64,000 nt of DNA from Chryseobacterium sp. KLBC 52 (GCF_003347605.1 NZ_QDFZ01000004.1:186001-250000); one strand, 5' to 3'. Positions 8,008 through 17,105 are shown, numbered from the stretch's first letter. Made by a program: numbers and translations. The notes: a model not told the origin generated them from the sequence alone.

Positions 8008-9282
8008 TTGAAAAAGCTATTTTTTACACTATTTTATATTCATTGTTTCAGTTTCTTTTCCGCACAGATTTCAGATACCCTGAAAATTGGAAGGAAGGAA
8101 GCTGAAACTATTTTTCTGGCTAAAAACCTTGACCTGATTGCTCAGAAGCTGGAAATTTCACAAGCTGAAGCAAGAGCAGTACAGGCGAAATACTGGCCTA
8201 ATCCTACATTAAGCATCAGTGAAGTTAATCTATGGAGAACTTATGACATAGAAGAGCAGCCTGCCCTTATCGGAAACTGGGGAAAGAATACCCAGATTTC
8301 TGCGGAAATAGAACAGGTAATTCAGACTGCGGGTAAAAGACGAAAAAATATTGAACTCCAGAAAATAGAAGTGGAAGTAGAGAAGTATGAACTGCAGGAA
8401 GTTCTGCGTGAACTTAAAAAGACCCTCAGAAATACCATTACTGAAGTTCTTTACAATCAGGAACAGCAGAAAATTTATCTGGGACAGATTGCTTCCATTG
8501 AAAAATTAACAAAATCCTATAATAATCAGTTAAACCTCGGGAATATCAGTAAAGCTGAATATGTCCGCTTAAAAGCCCAGGAGATTGAATTCAAAAAGAA
8601 ACTGGTTTCATTGAAGCAGGAAATCGAAGAGCAGCAGGTAGAACTGAAAGCTTTATTAATGCTGCCTTCTCAAACGCATCTGGAGATTTCAGATTCATTT
8701 GTCATGCCCGAAAAACAACTATCAGAACTGGAAGTGAACCAATGGATAGACAAGGCAAAAGAAAACCGCCCTGATATCATGATCTCGAAAAACAAAGAGA
8801 AACATGCTGCCAAAAACCTGGAAATTCAAAATGCCATGAAAACTCCTGACGTTGCGGTTTCCATAGGGTACGACCGCGGAGGGAATATTATGAAAGACTT
8901 TATAGGATTAGGAGTTTCTATGGATCTGCCCATTTTCGACCGTAACAAAGGAAATATTCAGGAAGCTAAGCTCGAAATTGAGAAAAGTAAACTGGAGACC
9001 CGCAAAAACATGCTGAAATCTGAGAACGAAATTGTCTCTGTTTTCAGAAATTATATCAGAACACAACAGGTTTCAGAAGAGATTGATGATAATTATGAAT
9101 CTACACTGGACGGTCTGCTGGTAAGCCATGAGAAGAATTTCAGACTAAGAAATATCAGCATGCTGGAGTACATGGATTTTCTGGATACCTACATCGGAAA
9201 TAAAATGATCATCCTGGACACTAAAAAAGAATTGAATCAATACTACGAAAACCTGCAGTATGTTGTAGGACAAGATTTATAA
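8008..9282 (+). CDS. TolC-family outer-membrane channel of an RND efflux system
   Basis: A 424-residue outer-membrane efflux protein of the CusC/CzcC type. It has a Sec signal peptide (MKKLFFTLFYIHCFSFFSAQ), long coiled-coil helices (for example residues 110-215 and 310-400), and two internally related OEP halves. The start is TTG: the signal peptide begins exactly there and no ATG offers an alternative. It is the first gene of the three-gene operon and is followed after 3 bases by the adaptor gene. Confidence 0.9.
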   Translation: MKKLFFTLFYIHCFSFFSAQISDTLKIGRKEAETIFLAKNLDLIAQKLEISQAEARAVQAKYWPNPTLSISEVNLWRTYDIEEQPALIGNWGKNTQISAEIEQVIQTAGKRRKNIELQKIEVEVEKYELQEVLRELKKTLRNTITEVLYNQEQQKIYLGQIASIEKLTKSYNNQLNLGNISKAEYVRLKAQEIEFKKKLVSLKQEIEEQQVELKALLMLPSQTHLEISDSFVMPEKQLSELEVNQWIDKAKENRPDIMISKNKEKHAAKNLEIQNAMKTPDVAVSIGYDRGGNIMKDFIGLGVSMDLPIFDRNKGNIQEAKLEIEKSKLETRKNMLKSENEIVSVFRNYIRTQQVSEEIDDNYESTLDGLLVSHEKNFRLRNISMLEYMDFLDTYIGNKMIILDTKKELNQYYENLQYVVGQDL

Positions 9283-9285
9283 GAT

Positions 9286-10401
9286 ATGAACAAAAATATT
9301 ACTAAATACACTGCTGCAGCTTATCTGTCTGCCCTCATCATTTTTACAGGCTGTGCCGGAAAACAGGAAAATAAGGAAGCCGAAAAAGGCTACTGCATCA
9401 GCAAAGAACTCAAAAAAGATATTAAACTGGCCCAGGCAGAACTGCTTCCCATAGAAGAAAGTATCACCCTTACAGGAGAAGTGGAAAGCAATTCTGATAA
9501 AACAGTTCCTTTTGTAAGCCTTGTAGACGGAGTGGTGATAGATACTTACTTCTCACTGGGTGATTATGTGAAAAAAGGACAAACGCTGGCAAGTGTAAAA
9601 AGTACAGCTGTGAATGAAATGCAGGATGATACTCAAACTTTACAGGCTCAGCTGGCAGTGGCGAAAAGAAAGCTGTCTTCCGTAGAAGCCATGTATAAAG
9701 ATGATATTGCCTCTCAGAAAGATTTGCAGGAAGCGCGTTCTGAAGTAGCCATACTGCAATCCAATATTTCCAAGACACAGAAAAATATGCAGCTGTATTC
9801 CGCAGGAAGAAATACCATTCAGATAAAAGCTCCGGCAGACGGATACGTTATTTCAAAAAATATTTCCAAAGGAATGCCTGTTACTGCAGGAGGAGATCAG
9901 CTGTTTACGATTTCCAATCTGGATAAAGTATGGGTAATGGCCAATGTGTATGCTACCAATATGAGACACGTGTATGTAGATCAGCCGGTAGTGGTGAAAA
10001 CGCTTGCTTATCCGGACGACAGCTTTTCAGGAAAAATCAATAATATTTCTCAGGTTTTTAATGAAAATGAAAGAGTACTGAAGGCTAAAATCATTATGGA
10101 TAATAACGGAATGAAGCTAAGGCCGGGAATGTCTGCAGATGTTGTATTGCCAGTGAATTCACAAAATAAAAGCGCCCTGGCTATTCCTGCGAAATCTTTA
10201 ATCTTTGATAACAACCAAAGCTATGTAGTGGTGTATAAAAAAGACTGTGAACTGGAGATCAGACCCGTAACAGAGATTGCTTCCAACAGCCAGTATATTT
10301 ATGTAGAAGGCAATTTAAAACCAGGTGAAAATATCATTGCTTCCAACGGACTATTGATTTATGAAAACCTGAAAAACCAATTAAATAATTCCACGAAGTA
10401 A
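9286..10401 (+). CDS. RND periplasmic adaptor (membrane fusion) lipoprotein, CusB/CzcB type
   Basis: A 371-residue protein with a lipobox ending at C23 (FTGC). It shows the usual MFP order: a lipoyl/barrel-sandwich half with DGVVIDTYFSLGDYVKKGQ, an alpha-hairpin (about 105-165), the second lipoyl half IKAPADGYVISKNISKG, a beta-barrel with VWVMANVYATNMRHVYV, and a membrane-proximal domain. It links the inner-membrane pump to the outer-membrane channel. Its stop codon overlaps the pump ATG by one base. Confidence 0.93.
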   Translation: MNKNITKYTAAAYLSALIIFTGCAGKQENKEAEKGYCISKELKKDIKLAQAELLPIEESITLTGEVESNSDKTVPFVSLVDGVVIDTYFSLGDYVKKGQTLASVKSTAVNEMQDDTQTLQAQLAVAKRKLSSVEAMYKDDIASQKDLQEARSEVAILQSNISKTQKNMQLYSAGRNTIQIKAPADGYVISKNISKGMPVTAGGDQLFTISNLDKVWVMANVYATNMRHVYVDQPVVVKTLAYPDDSFSGKINNISQVFNENERVLKAKIIMDNNGMKLRPGMSADVVLPVNSQNKSALAIPAKSLIFDNNQSYVVVYKKDCELEIRPVTEIASNSQYIYVEGNLKPGENIIASNGLLIYENLKNQLNNSTK

Positions 10402-13400
10402 TGCGAAAATTTGTACAGAATATAGTTTCCTTCTCGTTAAAAAACTCACTGATTGTTCTTTTGGGAACTTTTCTTTTGCTGGCCGGAGGAATCTATTCCT
10501 ATATGCATACGCCCATTGAAGCATTTCCGGATGTTACCAATACAAGGGTAAGAGTGATTACCCAGTGGCCGGGAAGAAGTGCTGAAGAAATAGAAAAATT
10601 TGTCACTTTACCCATTTCCAAGGAAATGAATGCCATCCCGAATAAAACATCGGTGCGTTCCATTTCCTTATTTGGATTGTCTGTGGTGACGGTTATTTTT
10701 GATGATCATGTGAATGATTTTTATGCCCAGCAATATGCTTCCAATAAACTCGGAAATGTAGAACTTCCAGCCGGAGCAGAATATAGTATTGAGCCTCCTT
10801 CGGGAGCTACCGGTGAAATTTACAGATATATTATTAAAAGTAAACTTCCCATCAAAGAAGTAACCGCTATTCAGGATTGGGTAGTGGAAAGAGAATTGCT
10901 TGCCGTTCCCGGAGTGGCGGATGTGGTGAGCTTTGGTGGAGAAGAGAAGACCTATGAAATAAAAATTAATCCTACGGAATTACATAATTACGACCTTTCC
11001 CCCCTGGATGTGTATGAAGCGGTTTCGAAGAGTAATATCAATGTAGGAGGTGATGTAGTGGCAAAAGGTGATCAGGCTTATGTAGTGCGGGGGATCGGTC
11101 TTTTGGAGAAAAAAGAAGATATTGAGAATATTCAGATCGAGGTCAAAGGTTCTACGCCTATTCTGGTGAAACACGTAGCGGAAGTAAAAGTTTCTGCAAA
11201 ACCTAGATTGGGGCAGGTAGGATACAACAAAGAAAATGATGTTGTAGAAGGAATTGTGATCATGCTTCGGGGTGAAAACCCTAGTGAAGTCATTGCAAGA
11301 CTGAAAGACAGAATAGAAGAATTAAATGGGGGAGAGCTTCCCGGTGACGTACAGATTGTTCCGATTATCGACCGTACAGAGCTTGTGAACACAACGGTTC
11401 ATACCGTTTCCAAAAACCTTATTGAAGGAGTTATTCTCGTTTCCATTATTGTATTTATTTTCCTTTACAACTGGAGAACCACTTTTATTGTAGCATCTGT
11501 GATTCCTCTGTCTTTCCTGTTTGCTATTATTATGTTGAAAATTCAGGGTCTGCCGGCCAACCTGATTTCCATGGGAGCGCTGGACTTTGGATTGCTTCTG
11601 GAAGGAACACTGGTTATTGTCGAACATGTCTTTGTCGCCCTCGAACTTAAAGCGAAAAAAATTGGACTGCGGAGATTTAATAAAATTTCAAAACTGGGAA
11701 TCATCAAGAAAAGCGCAGGAAGCGTAGCAAGCTACATTTTCTTTGCCCTGTTGATTCTGATTGTTGCCCTGATGCCGATTTTCTCTTTCCAGAAAGTAGA
11801 AGGAAAAATGTTCTCACCATTAGCATTTACACTTGGGTATGCATTATTGGGATCATTGATTTTAAGTTTGACTTACGTTCCGGCAATGTGTAAGCTGCTA
11901 TTGACTAAAAATATTGAAGAGAAAGAAAACTTTATTTCAAGATTCTTCAGAGTTAATATTTATAGGATCTATGAATTCAGTGACCGTCATAAAAAAGGAT
12001 TTATCATTGGTTTCGTTGCCTTGCTTGCTGTTTGTGGATGGAGATTTTCCAATTACGGATCCGAATTCTTACCCAAACTGAATGAAGGTGCTATCTACGT
12101 AAGAGCCACTCTTCCCAACAGTGTCAACCTGGATGAATCTGTACGATTGACTAAAGAGATGAAAGAGATTCTCATGAAGTATGATGAAGTAAAATTTGTC
12201 ATGACCCAGACCGGACGTCCCAATGACGGAACCGATCCCACCGGATTCTTTAATATCGAATTTAATATTCAGCTGAAACCGGAAAATGAATGGAAGAAAA
12301 AAATATCCAAAGAAGAACTCCTTGAAGAAATGAGAGTTTCCCTTGAAAGATTTCCGGGTATCAATTTTGGATTCAGCCAGCCGATTCAGGATAATGTGGA
12401 AGAATATGTAGCAGGAGTAAAAGCTCCGCTGGTCATTAAAATTTTTGGAAATGATCTTTTCGAACTTGAAAATTATGCCAATAAAGTAGCCAACTCCATC
12501 AGAACAGTTCCGGGAATATCGGATGTGAATGTTTTCAAAAATATAGGACTTCCGGAGTTGAGAATACAGCTTCACGATTCCAAAATGGCAAAATATGGTG
12601 TTTCCACAGCAGATGCCCAGGCAGTCATCGAAATGACGATCGGAGGGCAGGCTGCCACCAAATTTTACGAAGAAGAAAGAATGTTTGACGTAATGCTTAG
12701 GTTCGAAAAAGATTACAGAGATACGCCGGAAAAGATGGGGAACATTCTCATTCCGACTCAGGATAATAAAAAGGTTCCATTGAAAGAAATTGCAACCATT
12801 GATTATCATACCGGACCGTCATTTATTTATCGTGAAGGAAACAGCAGATATATCGGAGTTGGATTTAATATTGAAGGTCGAGATTTGGGTAGCACTATCA
12901 AAGAAGCAAAAGCCAAGGTAGATAAGGAAGTAAAGCTTCCGAAGAATCATAAAATGACCTGGGCCGGAGAGTTTGAAAGTAAAGAAAGAGCCGCAAAACA
13001 ACTGGCTATGGTGGTACCGATTTCTTTAGTTCTTATTCTGATGCTGTTGTATTTCAACTTCGGAAACATCAAAGACACGCTGATTTCTTCCATTACATTG
13101 GCATTTGCGTTTATCGGAGGATTCTTATCCCTTTGGTTTACGGGAACCATCTTTGGAATTTCAGCAGGAATTGGTTTCATTATCCTTTTCGGAGTGGCCA
13201 CCATTGATGGTATCGTTCTGATCGGAGTGATGAAGGAAAATCTGCAAAACAGGATGTCACTTAAAGAATCCATAGCCCAGGGAGTGAAAAGCAGAATCCG
13301 TCCTGTGGTAATGATTGCCCTGATGGGATCCATGGGACTTCTTCCGGCAGCCATGTCAAACGGAATGGGTTCGGAAATTCAGAAACCTTTAGCCATTATG

Positions 13401-13499
13401 ATTGTTGGCGGGCTGATCGTCTGTATGCTGCTGTCATTTACAATACTACCTATCATTTTCCATTATGCTTACCGTAAAAAGCATAAGGAAGCAATATAG
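10401..13499 (+). CDS. RND efflux pump of the CusA/CzcA (heavy-metal efflux) family
   Basis: A 1032-residue inner-membrane proton-driven pump with 12 transmembrane helices and two large periplasmic loops, of normal family length. The N-terminus (IVLLGTFLLLAGGIYSY ... PIEAFPDVTNTRVRVITQWPG) is diagnostic of the HME subfamily. The TM4 proton-relay motif is DFGLLLEGTLVIVEH, with D395, E401 and E408 at the positions of the CzcA acidic triad; the central Asp is replaced by Glu. Together with the TolC and adaptor genes it forms a complete envelope-spanning exporter, probably for a divalent or monovalent metal. Substrate is not determinable from sequence. Confidence 0.93.
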   Translation: MRKFVQNIVSFSLKNSLIVLLGTFLLLAGGIYSYMHTPIEAFPDVTNTRVRVITQWPGRSAEEIEKFVTLPISKEMNAIPNKTSVRSISLFGLSVVTVIFDDHVNDFYAQQYASNKLGNVELPAGAEYSIEPPSGATGEIYRYIIKSKLPIKEVTAIQDWVVERELLAVPGVADVVSFGGEEKTYEIKINPTELHNYDLSPLDVYEAVSKSNINVGGDVVAKGDQAYVVRGIGLLEKKEDIENIQIEVKGSTPILVKHVAEVKVSAKPRLGQVGYNKENDVVEGIVIMLRGENPSEVIARLKDRIEELNGGELPGDVQIVPIIDRTELVNTTVHTVSKNLIEGVILVSIIVFIFLYNWRTTFIVASVIPLSFLFAIIMLKIQGLPANLISMGALDFGLLLEGTLVIVEHVFVALELKAKKIGLRRFNKISKLGIIKKSAGSVASYIFFALLILIVALMPIFSFQKVEGKMFSPLAFTLGYALLGSLILSLTYVPAMCKLLLTKNIEEKENFISRFFRVNIYRIYEFSDRHKKGFIIGFVALLAVCGWRFSNYGSEFLPKLNEGAIYVRATLPNSVNLDESVRLTKEMKEILMKYDEVKFVMTQTGRPNDGTDPTGFFNIEFNIQLKPENEWKKKISKEELLEEMRVSLERFPGINFGFSQPIQDNVEEYVAGVKAPLVIKIFGNDLFELENYANKVANSIRTVPGISDVNVFKNIGLPELRIQLHDSKMAKYGVSTADAQAVIEMTIGGQAATKFYEEERMFDVMLRFEKDYRDTPEKMGNILIPTQDNKKVPLKEIATIDYHTGPSFIYREGNSRYIGVGFNIEGRDLGSTIKEAKAKVDKEVKLPKNHKMTWAGEFESKERAAKQLAMVVPISLVLILMLLYFNFGNIKDTLISSITLAFAFIGGFLSLWFTGTIFGISAGIGFIILFGVATIDGIVLIGVMKENLQNRMSLKESIAQGVKSRIRPVVMIALMGSMGLLPAAMSNGMGSEIQKPLAIMIVGGLIVCMLLSFTILPIIFHYAYRKKHKEAI

Positions 13500-13522
13500 T
13501 TTTTTTCATTTTGTTCATTATG

Positions 13523-13557
13523 AGGCCGGGATCCGTGAGGAAGATCCCGGCCTTTTT
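13523..13557 (+). terminator. Rho-independent terminator of the RND operon
   Basis: A perfect 11-bp GC-rich stem AGGCCGGGATC / GATCCCGGCCT with a 9-base loop followed by TTTTT, 23 bases after the pump stop codon. Confidence 0.92.
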
Positions 13558-13558
13558 G

Positions 13559-14314
13559 TTATGAGTTTTTTGTAGCTTCTAAAATCTCAATATTTTTTAC
13601 CACATCACTACTTTCGCAATTTTTTAGTTCTTTTAAAAGGGCAGGAGTGAGTATTTTCGGATTCAGAATTTGGGTGGCAACTTTAGCGGCTGCGTAATCA
13701 ACAATACCAATCACGGATTCTTTTAAAAAATTCGGTGTATTGGAAGCAATGACTGCTGTTGCCCAGGAAGTGTCTCTTGCCTTGGAGATGGCAAAATCAA
13801 GTACAGCATTATCTTTTCCGTTAGAAAGTTTGTCAACAAGATCCACAGGATAACAGATTTTGTTTAAAGAATCCTGTACGTTCTGATTAATGGAAGCAAT
13901 GACATTATTAATGTTCTCAAAATCTTTTTTTAAAGGATTTATTTTCCTGTAAGGCATAATAGAAGCGGCAGCTACGCCCAGGTCAAGATTGATGTGTGCA
14001 TTCATCCCAAGGAATATATGCTGCAATATCAAAAGATTCTTGTTTTTGGTGGCTTCAAAAGCGGTATACCAGGAATTGGTACATCTTTCTCCTTTGCTAT
14101 AGCTTTCCCATGCCTGAAGATACCTTTGGGCAAAAGCAATATCAAGCAATGTCATTCTGGGATTATCTTCAAACCTTTTCTGCTGAATACCTTTCAGAAC
14201 CTGTGCGGTCATGATTCGGTAAGTACAGGCAAAATATCCAGCGGGACTCTTGTTTTCCTTACACCAGACAATAATTTCATCCAGTTTTTTCAGAACTTCC
14301 TCAATGGTTTTCAT
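13559..14314 (-). CDS. DUF5995 family protein
   Basis: A 251-residue all-helical soluble protein. The central signature LGMNAHINLDLGVA, and the N-terminal YFACTYRIMTAQVLKGIQQ with RYLQAWESY, match the DUF5995 family as I know it. No signal peptide or membrane segment is present. The conserved His and Asp in NAHINLDL suggest a metal or ligand site, but no function is established for the family. It is convergent with the RND operon and separated from it only by the terminator. Confidence 0.75.
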   Translation of the reverse strand: MKTIEEVLKKLDEIIVWCKENKSPAGYFACTYRIMTAQVLKGIQQKRFEDNPRMTLLDIAFAQRYLQAWESYSKGERCTNSWYTAFEATKNKNLLILQHIFLGMNAHINLDLGVAAASIMPYRKINPLKKDFENINNVIASINQNVQDSLNKICYPVDLVDKLSNGKDNAVLDFAISKARDTSWATAVIASNTPNFLKESVIGIVDYAAAKVATQILNPKILTPALLKELKNCESSDVVKNIEILEATKNS

Positions 14315-14340
14315 GATGGTTTTGTTTACTTGAAGATACT

Positions 14341-14500
14341 AAAAAAGAGGCGTCTCAAAATTGTCATTCTGAACGAAATGTAATGTAGTGAAGAATTTCA
14401 TGTAGTTGTTTATCAATAAGATTCTTCCTTCGTCAGAAATCGAAGATTCGACGTAGTCAATGACAAAAGCCAATTGTTTGACTTTTGAGACCGCTTCTTT
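14341..14500. repeat. 160-bp MITE-like imperfect inverted repeat
   Basis: The arms match from both ends inward: an AAAGAGGCGTCTCAAAA-like left end with its complement ending TTTTGAGACCGCTTCTTT, then TTGTCATT (14361-14368) with AATGACAA (14459-14466), then GAAGAAT with ATTCTTC. No coding sequence lies inside. The outer arms could also act as a bidirectional terminator between the two minus-strand genes. Confidence 0.55.
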
Positions 14501-14518
14501 ATGTATTGTTCATTCTGA

Positions 14519-14773
14519 TTATGGGGTGATGGTTATCGGATCAGTGATGATAATCGGATCAGGAAAAGGTTCAAGAATAAGTGGCTTGCACATCGCTGCC
14601 GGTTGGCAGGTTCCTCCCATGCATATAAAGTTAGTCATTGTGGTAGTGCCGTCAGGACATCTGATCATGCCTTCGCCATGGCATCCCCCCGGACATTCTG
14701 CCGGATACAGGGTTCCTCCGAATACATCTTTCAGCTCCGTTCTCGAAAGTTTTGTAATGTTTAATTTTTTCAT
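14519..14773 (-). CDS. Double-glycine leader peptide, Cys-rich bacteriocin-like precursor
   Basis: An 84-residue precursor. The leader MKKLNITKLSRTELKDVFGG has the L-x-x-x-E-L-x-x-V-x-G-G pattern recognised by C39 peptidase/ABC exporters, with cleavage predicted after G20. The 64-residue core has six cysteines (ECPGGC, RC, IC, TC, MC) and a Pro/Ile/Thr-rich tail. Such peptides are usually annotated as bacteriocin-like in Chryseobacterium; their activity is mostly untested. No transporter or modifying enzyme gene lies in this window. It is divergent from the MACPF lipoprotein gene. Confidence 0.75.
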   Translation of the reverse strand: MKKLNITKLSRTELKDVFGGTLYPAECPGGCHGEGMIRCPDGTTTMTNFICMGGTCQPAAMCKPLILEPFPDPIIITDPITITP

Positions 14774-15090
14774 GAGTTTAATTTTTAATTATGGTATTGG
14801 TTTGTTGTAACCCGCTCACAATTAATAGAGTGAGGTGAGTTGTTAATAAGCTAAAATAATTAAATTAATTCATTGGTAAAAGAAATAAGGTTTAAATTTT
14901 AAATTTTTTATATGTGTAATCAGTTGAAATGAAATAGGTTGTGTTTTAAATGATATACTTATTTCTATGTAAAGAGATATAAGTTGTTTTAGTTTTCTAT
15001 TGTTAATTGTTTATTAATTCCCTTATTAATGATTTATGTCATTCTGGTTTTGAATGCAAAGAATTAAGTTTGTGCACTTAAAATAAAAAT
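14774..15090. other. Intergenic region between the double-glycine peptide and MACPF genes
   Basis: 317 bases, very AT-rich, with no reading frame of interest. The only recognisable element is the MACPF -7 box near the right end. No clear TAnnTTTG was found for the peptide gene on the minus strand. Confidence 0.6.
15065..15072 (+). promoter_or_regulatory. -7 promoter element of the MACPF gene
   Basis: TAAGTTTG matches TAnnTTTG and ends 18 bases before the ATG. The -33 region is not well defined. Confidence 0.5.
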
Positions 15091-16491
15091 ATGAAAAAAC
15101 TAAGTTTCTTTTTTACCAGTATTGTTTTGCTGTTTTTAACATCCTGCTCTACTGAAGAATTTGAAAATTCTAACCAAAATGAAAACTCAAAAAAAAGCTC
15201 AGGGAGAAATTTTGCTAAATTTGCTGGTGATGGCGCTTATGACATCTTAGGATACGGTTATAACGCAACAGGAGAATATGCAAATTCAAACTCCTCAGGA
15301 TATCAGGTAATTGATCTTGAAAAGTTCAAAAATGAACAGGCAGGAAGATTGATTACTGATAATGTATTTTCTCAGGAATATCTTGAAGAATATGGAGAAA
15401 ATGCAGAAGCGTATTCAAAAATGGTTTCCACAAAGGTAGGAGCAACAGCAGGATTCTCTTTATTCAAAAAGCTTATTTCGGTTACTTTTAGCTCTTCAGT
15501 GAGTAACACGACAACCAATAAATTTGATGCTAAATATATTTATGGAAGCTATAATCTTTTAATTAAACAAAGAAGATTCAGATTTAATGCAACTCCTGTT
15601 TTATTATCAGATTATTTGACTCCGGAGTTTATGAGTGATCTACAGGCCAATAGCCCTGCGCAGATTGTAAACGATTATGGAACCCATGTTGCCGTAGATA
15701 TTTATACAGGTGCTAAGATGGATGTTATGTTTCAGTCTGAAACAACCAATCAAAGCCGTGAAAAAGCAGCCAGAGTGGGAGTTAAAGTAGGGGTGAAAAG
15801 TATTTTTGATGCCAATGTTGATAACGACATAGATACTTCAGAATCCAATAAAAACTTTTCCAGAAAATTATCCTTTAAAACCAGAGGAGGAGATCCATCG
15901 AAGAGTTTGGTAGGAGAATTGAACCTTGATCAGACGAATCCTAAAATTAATATTTCAAGCTGGCAGAACAGCTCAACACCCACTAATGCGGTATTGGTAG
16001 AATTTGGAAGCAATGGTTTGATCCCTCTTTATGAATTTATTAAAGATCCTGTGAAGCAAGCTCAACTGAAAGCTTATATCAATCAATATTTAATTGATAA
16101 TCAGGTGAGGTTAGATTATACCAATACGGCTAATCTTGTGAATGGTAATTTTGTTAGAAATCCTGCGACCAACCAGATCTTTTTTATGTTTGAAAACAAA
16201 TTGAGATATATTCAAAGTCCCATGACCCTTTACGGATTATTTAATATTACCAGTGGTGAAATCGCTACAGTGAGCCCAAGTAATTTGTCAACGGTGGAAC
16301 GCGGAGCAGATTTAACTCCTGATAATGATCTTAAACAGGATAATTATACCAATAAGATCTATATGAGAGAAGGTAATACTTTAAGATATATTCCCAATAT
16401 TGGTATTTATAATAAATATAGATTTAATAATAATGCAGTTAAAAAAATAAATGGTACCAATGGTTATACAATAGGTAGCGATATTTTTTAA
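15091..16491 (+). CDS. MAC/perforin-domain lipoprotein
   Basis: A 466-residue lipoprotein (lipobox ending at C19, LTSCS). Residues 45-345 form a membrane attack complex/perforin domain. The family signature is YGTHV (Y196-V200) after PAQIVND, preceded by long amphipathic segments (for example KVGATAGFSLFKKLISVTFS) of the kind that become membrane-spanning hairpins. The C-terminal 110 residues contain two copies of a repeat ending in LRYI: NQIFFMFENKLRYIQ and NKIYMREGNTLRYIP. Bacteroidales MACPF proteins (BSAPs) kill related competitors by pore formation, so an antagonistic role is plausible but unproven. It is a single gene with its own terminator. Confidence 0.88.
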   Translation: MKKLSFFFTSIVLLFLTSCSTEEFENSNQNENSKKSSGRNFAKFAGDGAYDILGYGYNATGEYANSNSSGYQVIDLEKFKNEQAGRLITDNVFSQEYLEEYGENAEAYSKMVSTKVGATAGFSLFKKLISVTFSSSVSNTTTNKFDAKYIYGSYNLLIKQRRFRFNATPVLLSDYLTPEFMSDLQANSPAQIVNDYGTHVAVDIYTGAKMDVMFQSETTNQSREKAARVGVKVGVKSIFDANVDNDIDTSESNKNFSRKLSFKTRGGDPSKSLVGELNLDQTNPKINISSWQNSSTPTNAVLVEFGSNGLIPLYEFIKDPVKQAQLKAYINQYLIDNQVRLDYTNTANLVNGNFVRNPATNQIFFMFENKLRYIQSPMTLYGLFNITSGEIATVSPSNLSTVERGADLTPDNDLKQDNYTNKIYMREGNTLRYIPNIGIYNKYRFNNNAVKKINGTNGYTIGSDIF

Positions 16492-16510
16492 TTTAAAATT
16501 AGAACTGTAA

Positions 16511-16542
16511 AAAGAGACTGTCACCAAAGACAGTCTCTTTTT
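16511..16542 (+). terminator. Rho-independent terminator of the MACPF gene
   Basis: A 12-bp perfect stem AAAGAGACTGTC / GACAGTCTCTTT with a 6-base loop and a following TT. A-runs on the other side make it potentially bidirectional. Confidence 0.88.
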
Positions 16543-16634
16543 ATTTCTCAAATGTTTGCGGATAATTATTTGAATGCAGACGGAATATTTTATGTGTTTA
16601 TTCCAGGAAAGAAGTTAATTCTTTTCCTCTTTAT

Positions 16635-17105
16635 TTAAGGATTTTCTTTCGAGATTTCATCATGATGCTTAAGATACAATGGCAACGCTGCAGAACCGTA
16701 CCAAGGGAAAATTTCATAGCTGAATACACCGGCCTGAACTGCAGGATCTGTTTTTACCCATTGTTCAGCTTCTTCTTTAGATTTGGTATTGAAAATAAAC
16801 ATACCGCGGTAGTTTTCCTTATTCTTTTCAAGGAAAGGGCCGGCAACAACAATTTTGCCTTCATTTGCCAGCTTGCCGATATTGGCCATGTGCCCTTTCA
16901 TGAGTTCGCCCATTTTGGCTTTATCTTCAATTTTAGTAGTGCCTGATGTCAGCATAACAATCGTATAGGGTTTCATCCCATATTTGTCCGCTCCTAAAGA
17001 AGTTGCCATTTCCTGGTTATATTTAGGCTTTTCTGCTTTCTTTTCCTGAGAAAAGGAAAATGCTGATAGGAGAAGACCTGCAAGTAGTAAAGTTCTTGAT
17101 TTCAT
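16635..17105 (-). CDS. Secreted YciI-like (YCII-related) protein
   Basis: A 156-residue protein with a cleavable Sec signal (MKSRTLLLAGLLLSAFSFSQ) followed by a lysine-rich linker and a YCII-type ferredoxin-like domain. The domain shows YTIVMLTSG, HMANIGKLANEGKIVVAGPF and FIFNTKSKEEAEQWVKTDPAVQAGVFSYEI. YciI-type domains carry a His-Asp type active site and include dehydrochlorinase-like enzymes. The export signal is unusual for this normally cytoplasmic fold. Physiological substrate unknown. Confidence 0.85.
   Translation of the reverse strand: MKSRTLLLAGLLLSAFSFSQEKKAEKPKYNQEMATSLGADKYGMKPYTIVMLTSGTTKIEDKAKMGELMKGHMANIGKLANEGKIVVAGPFLEKNKENYRGMFIFNTKSKEEAEQWVKTDPAVQAGVFSYEIFPWYGSAALPLYLKHHDEISKENP

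Noticed and set aside
12069..12809. 246-codon frame antisense to the RND pump gene
   Set aside because: It is a shadow of the pump reading frame, rich in Phe/Ile/Cys/Ser with no domain, signal or promoter.
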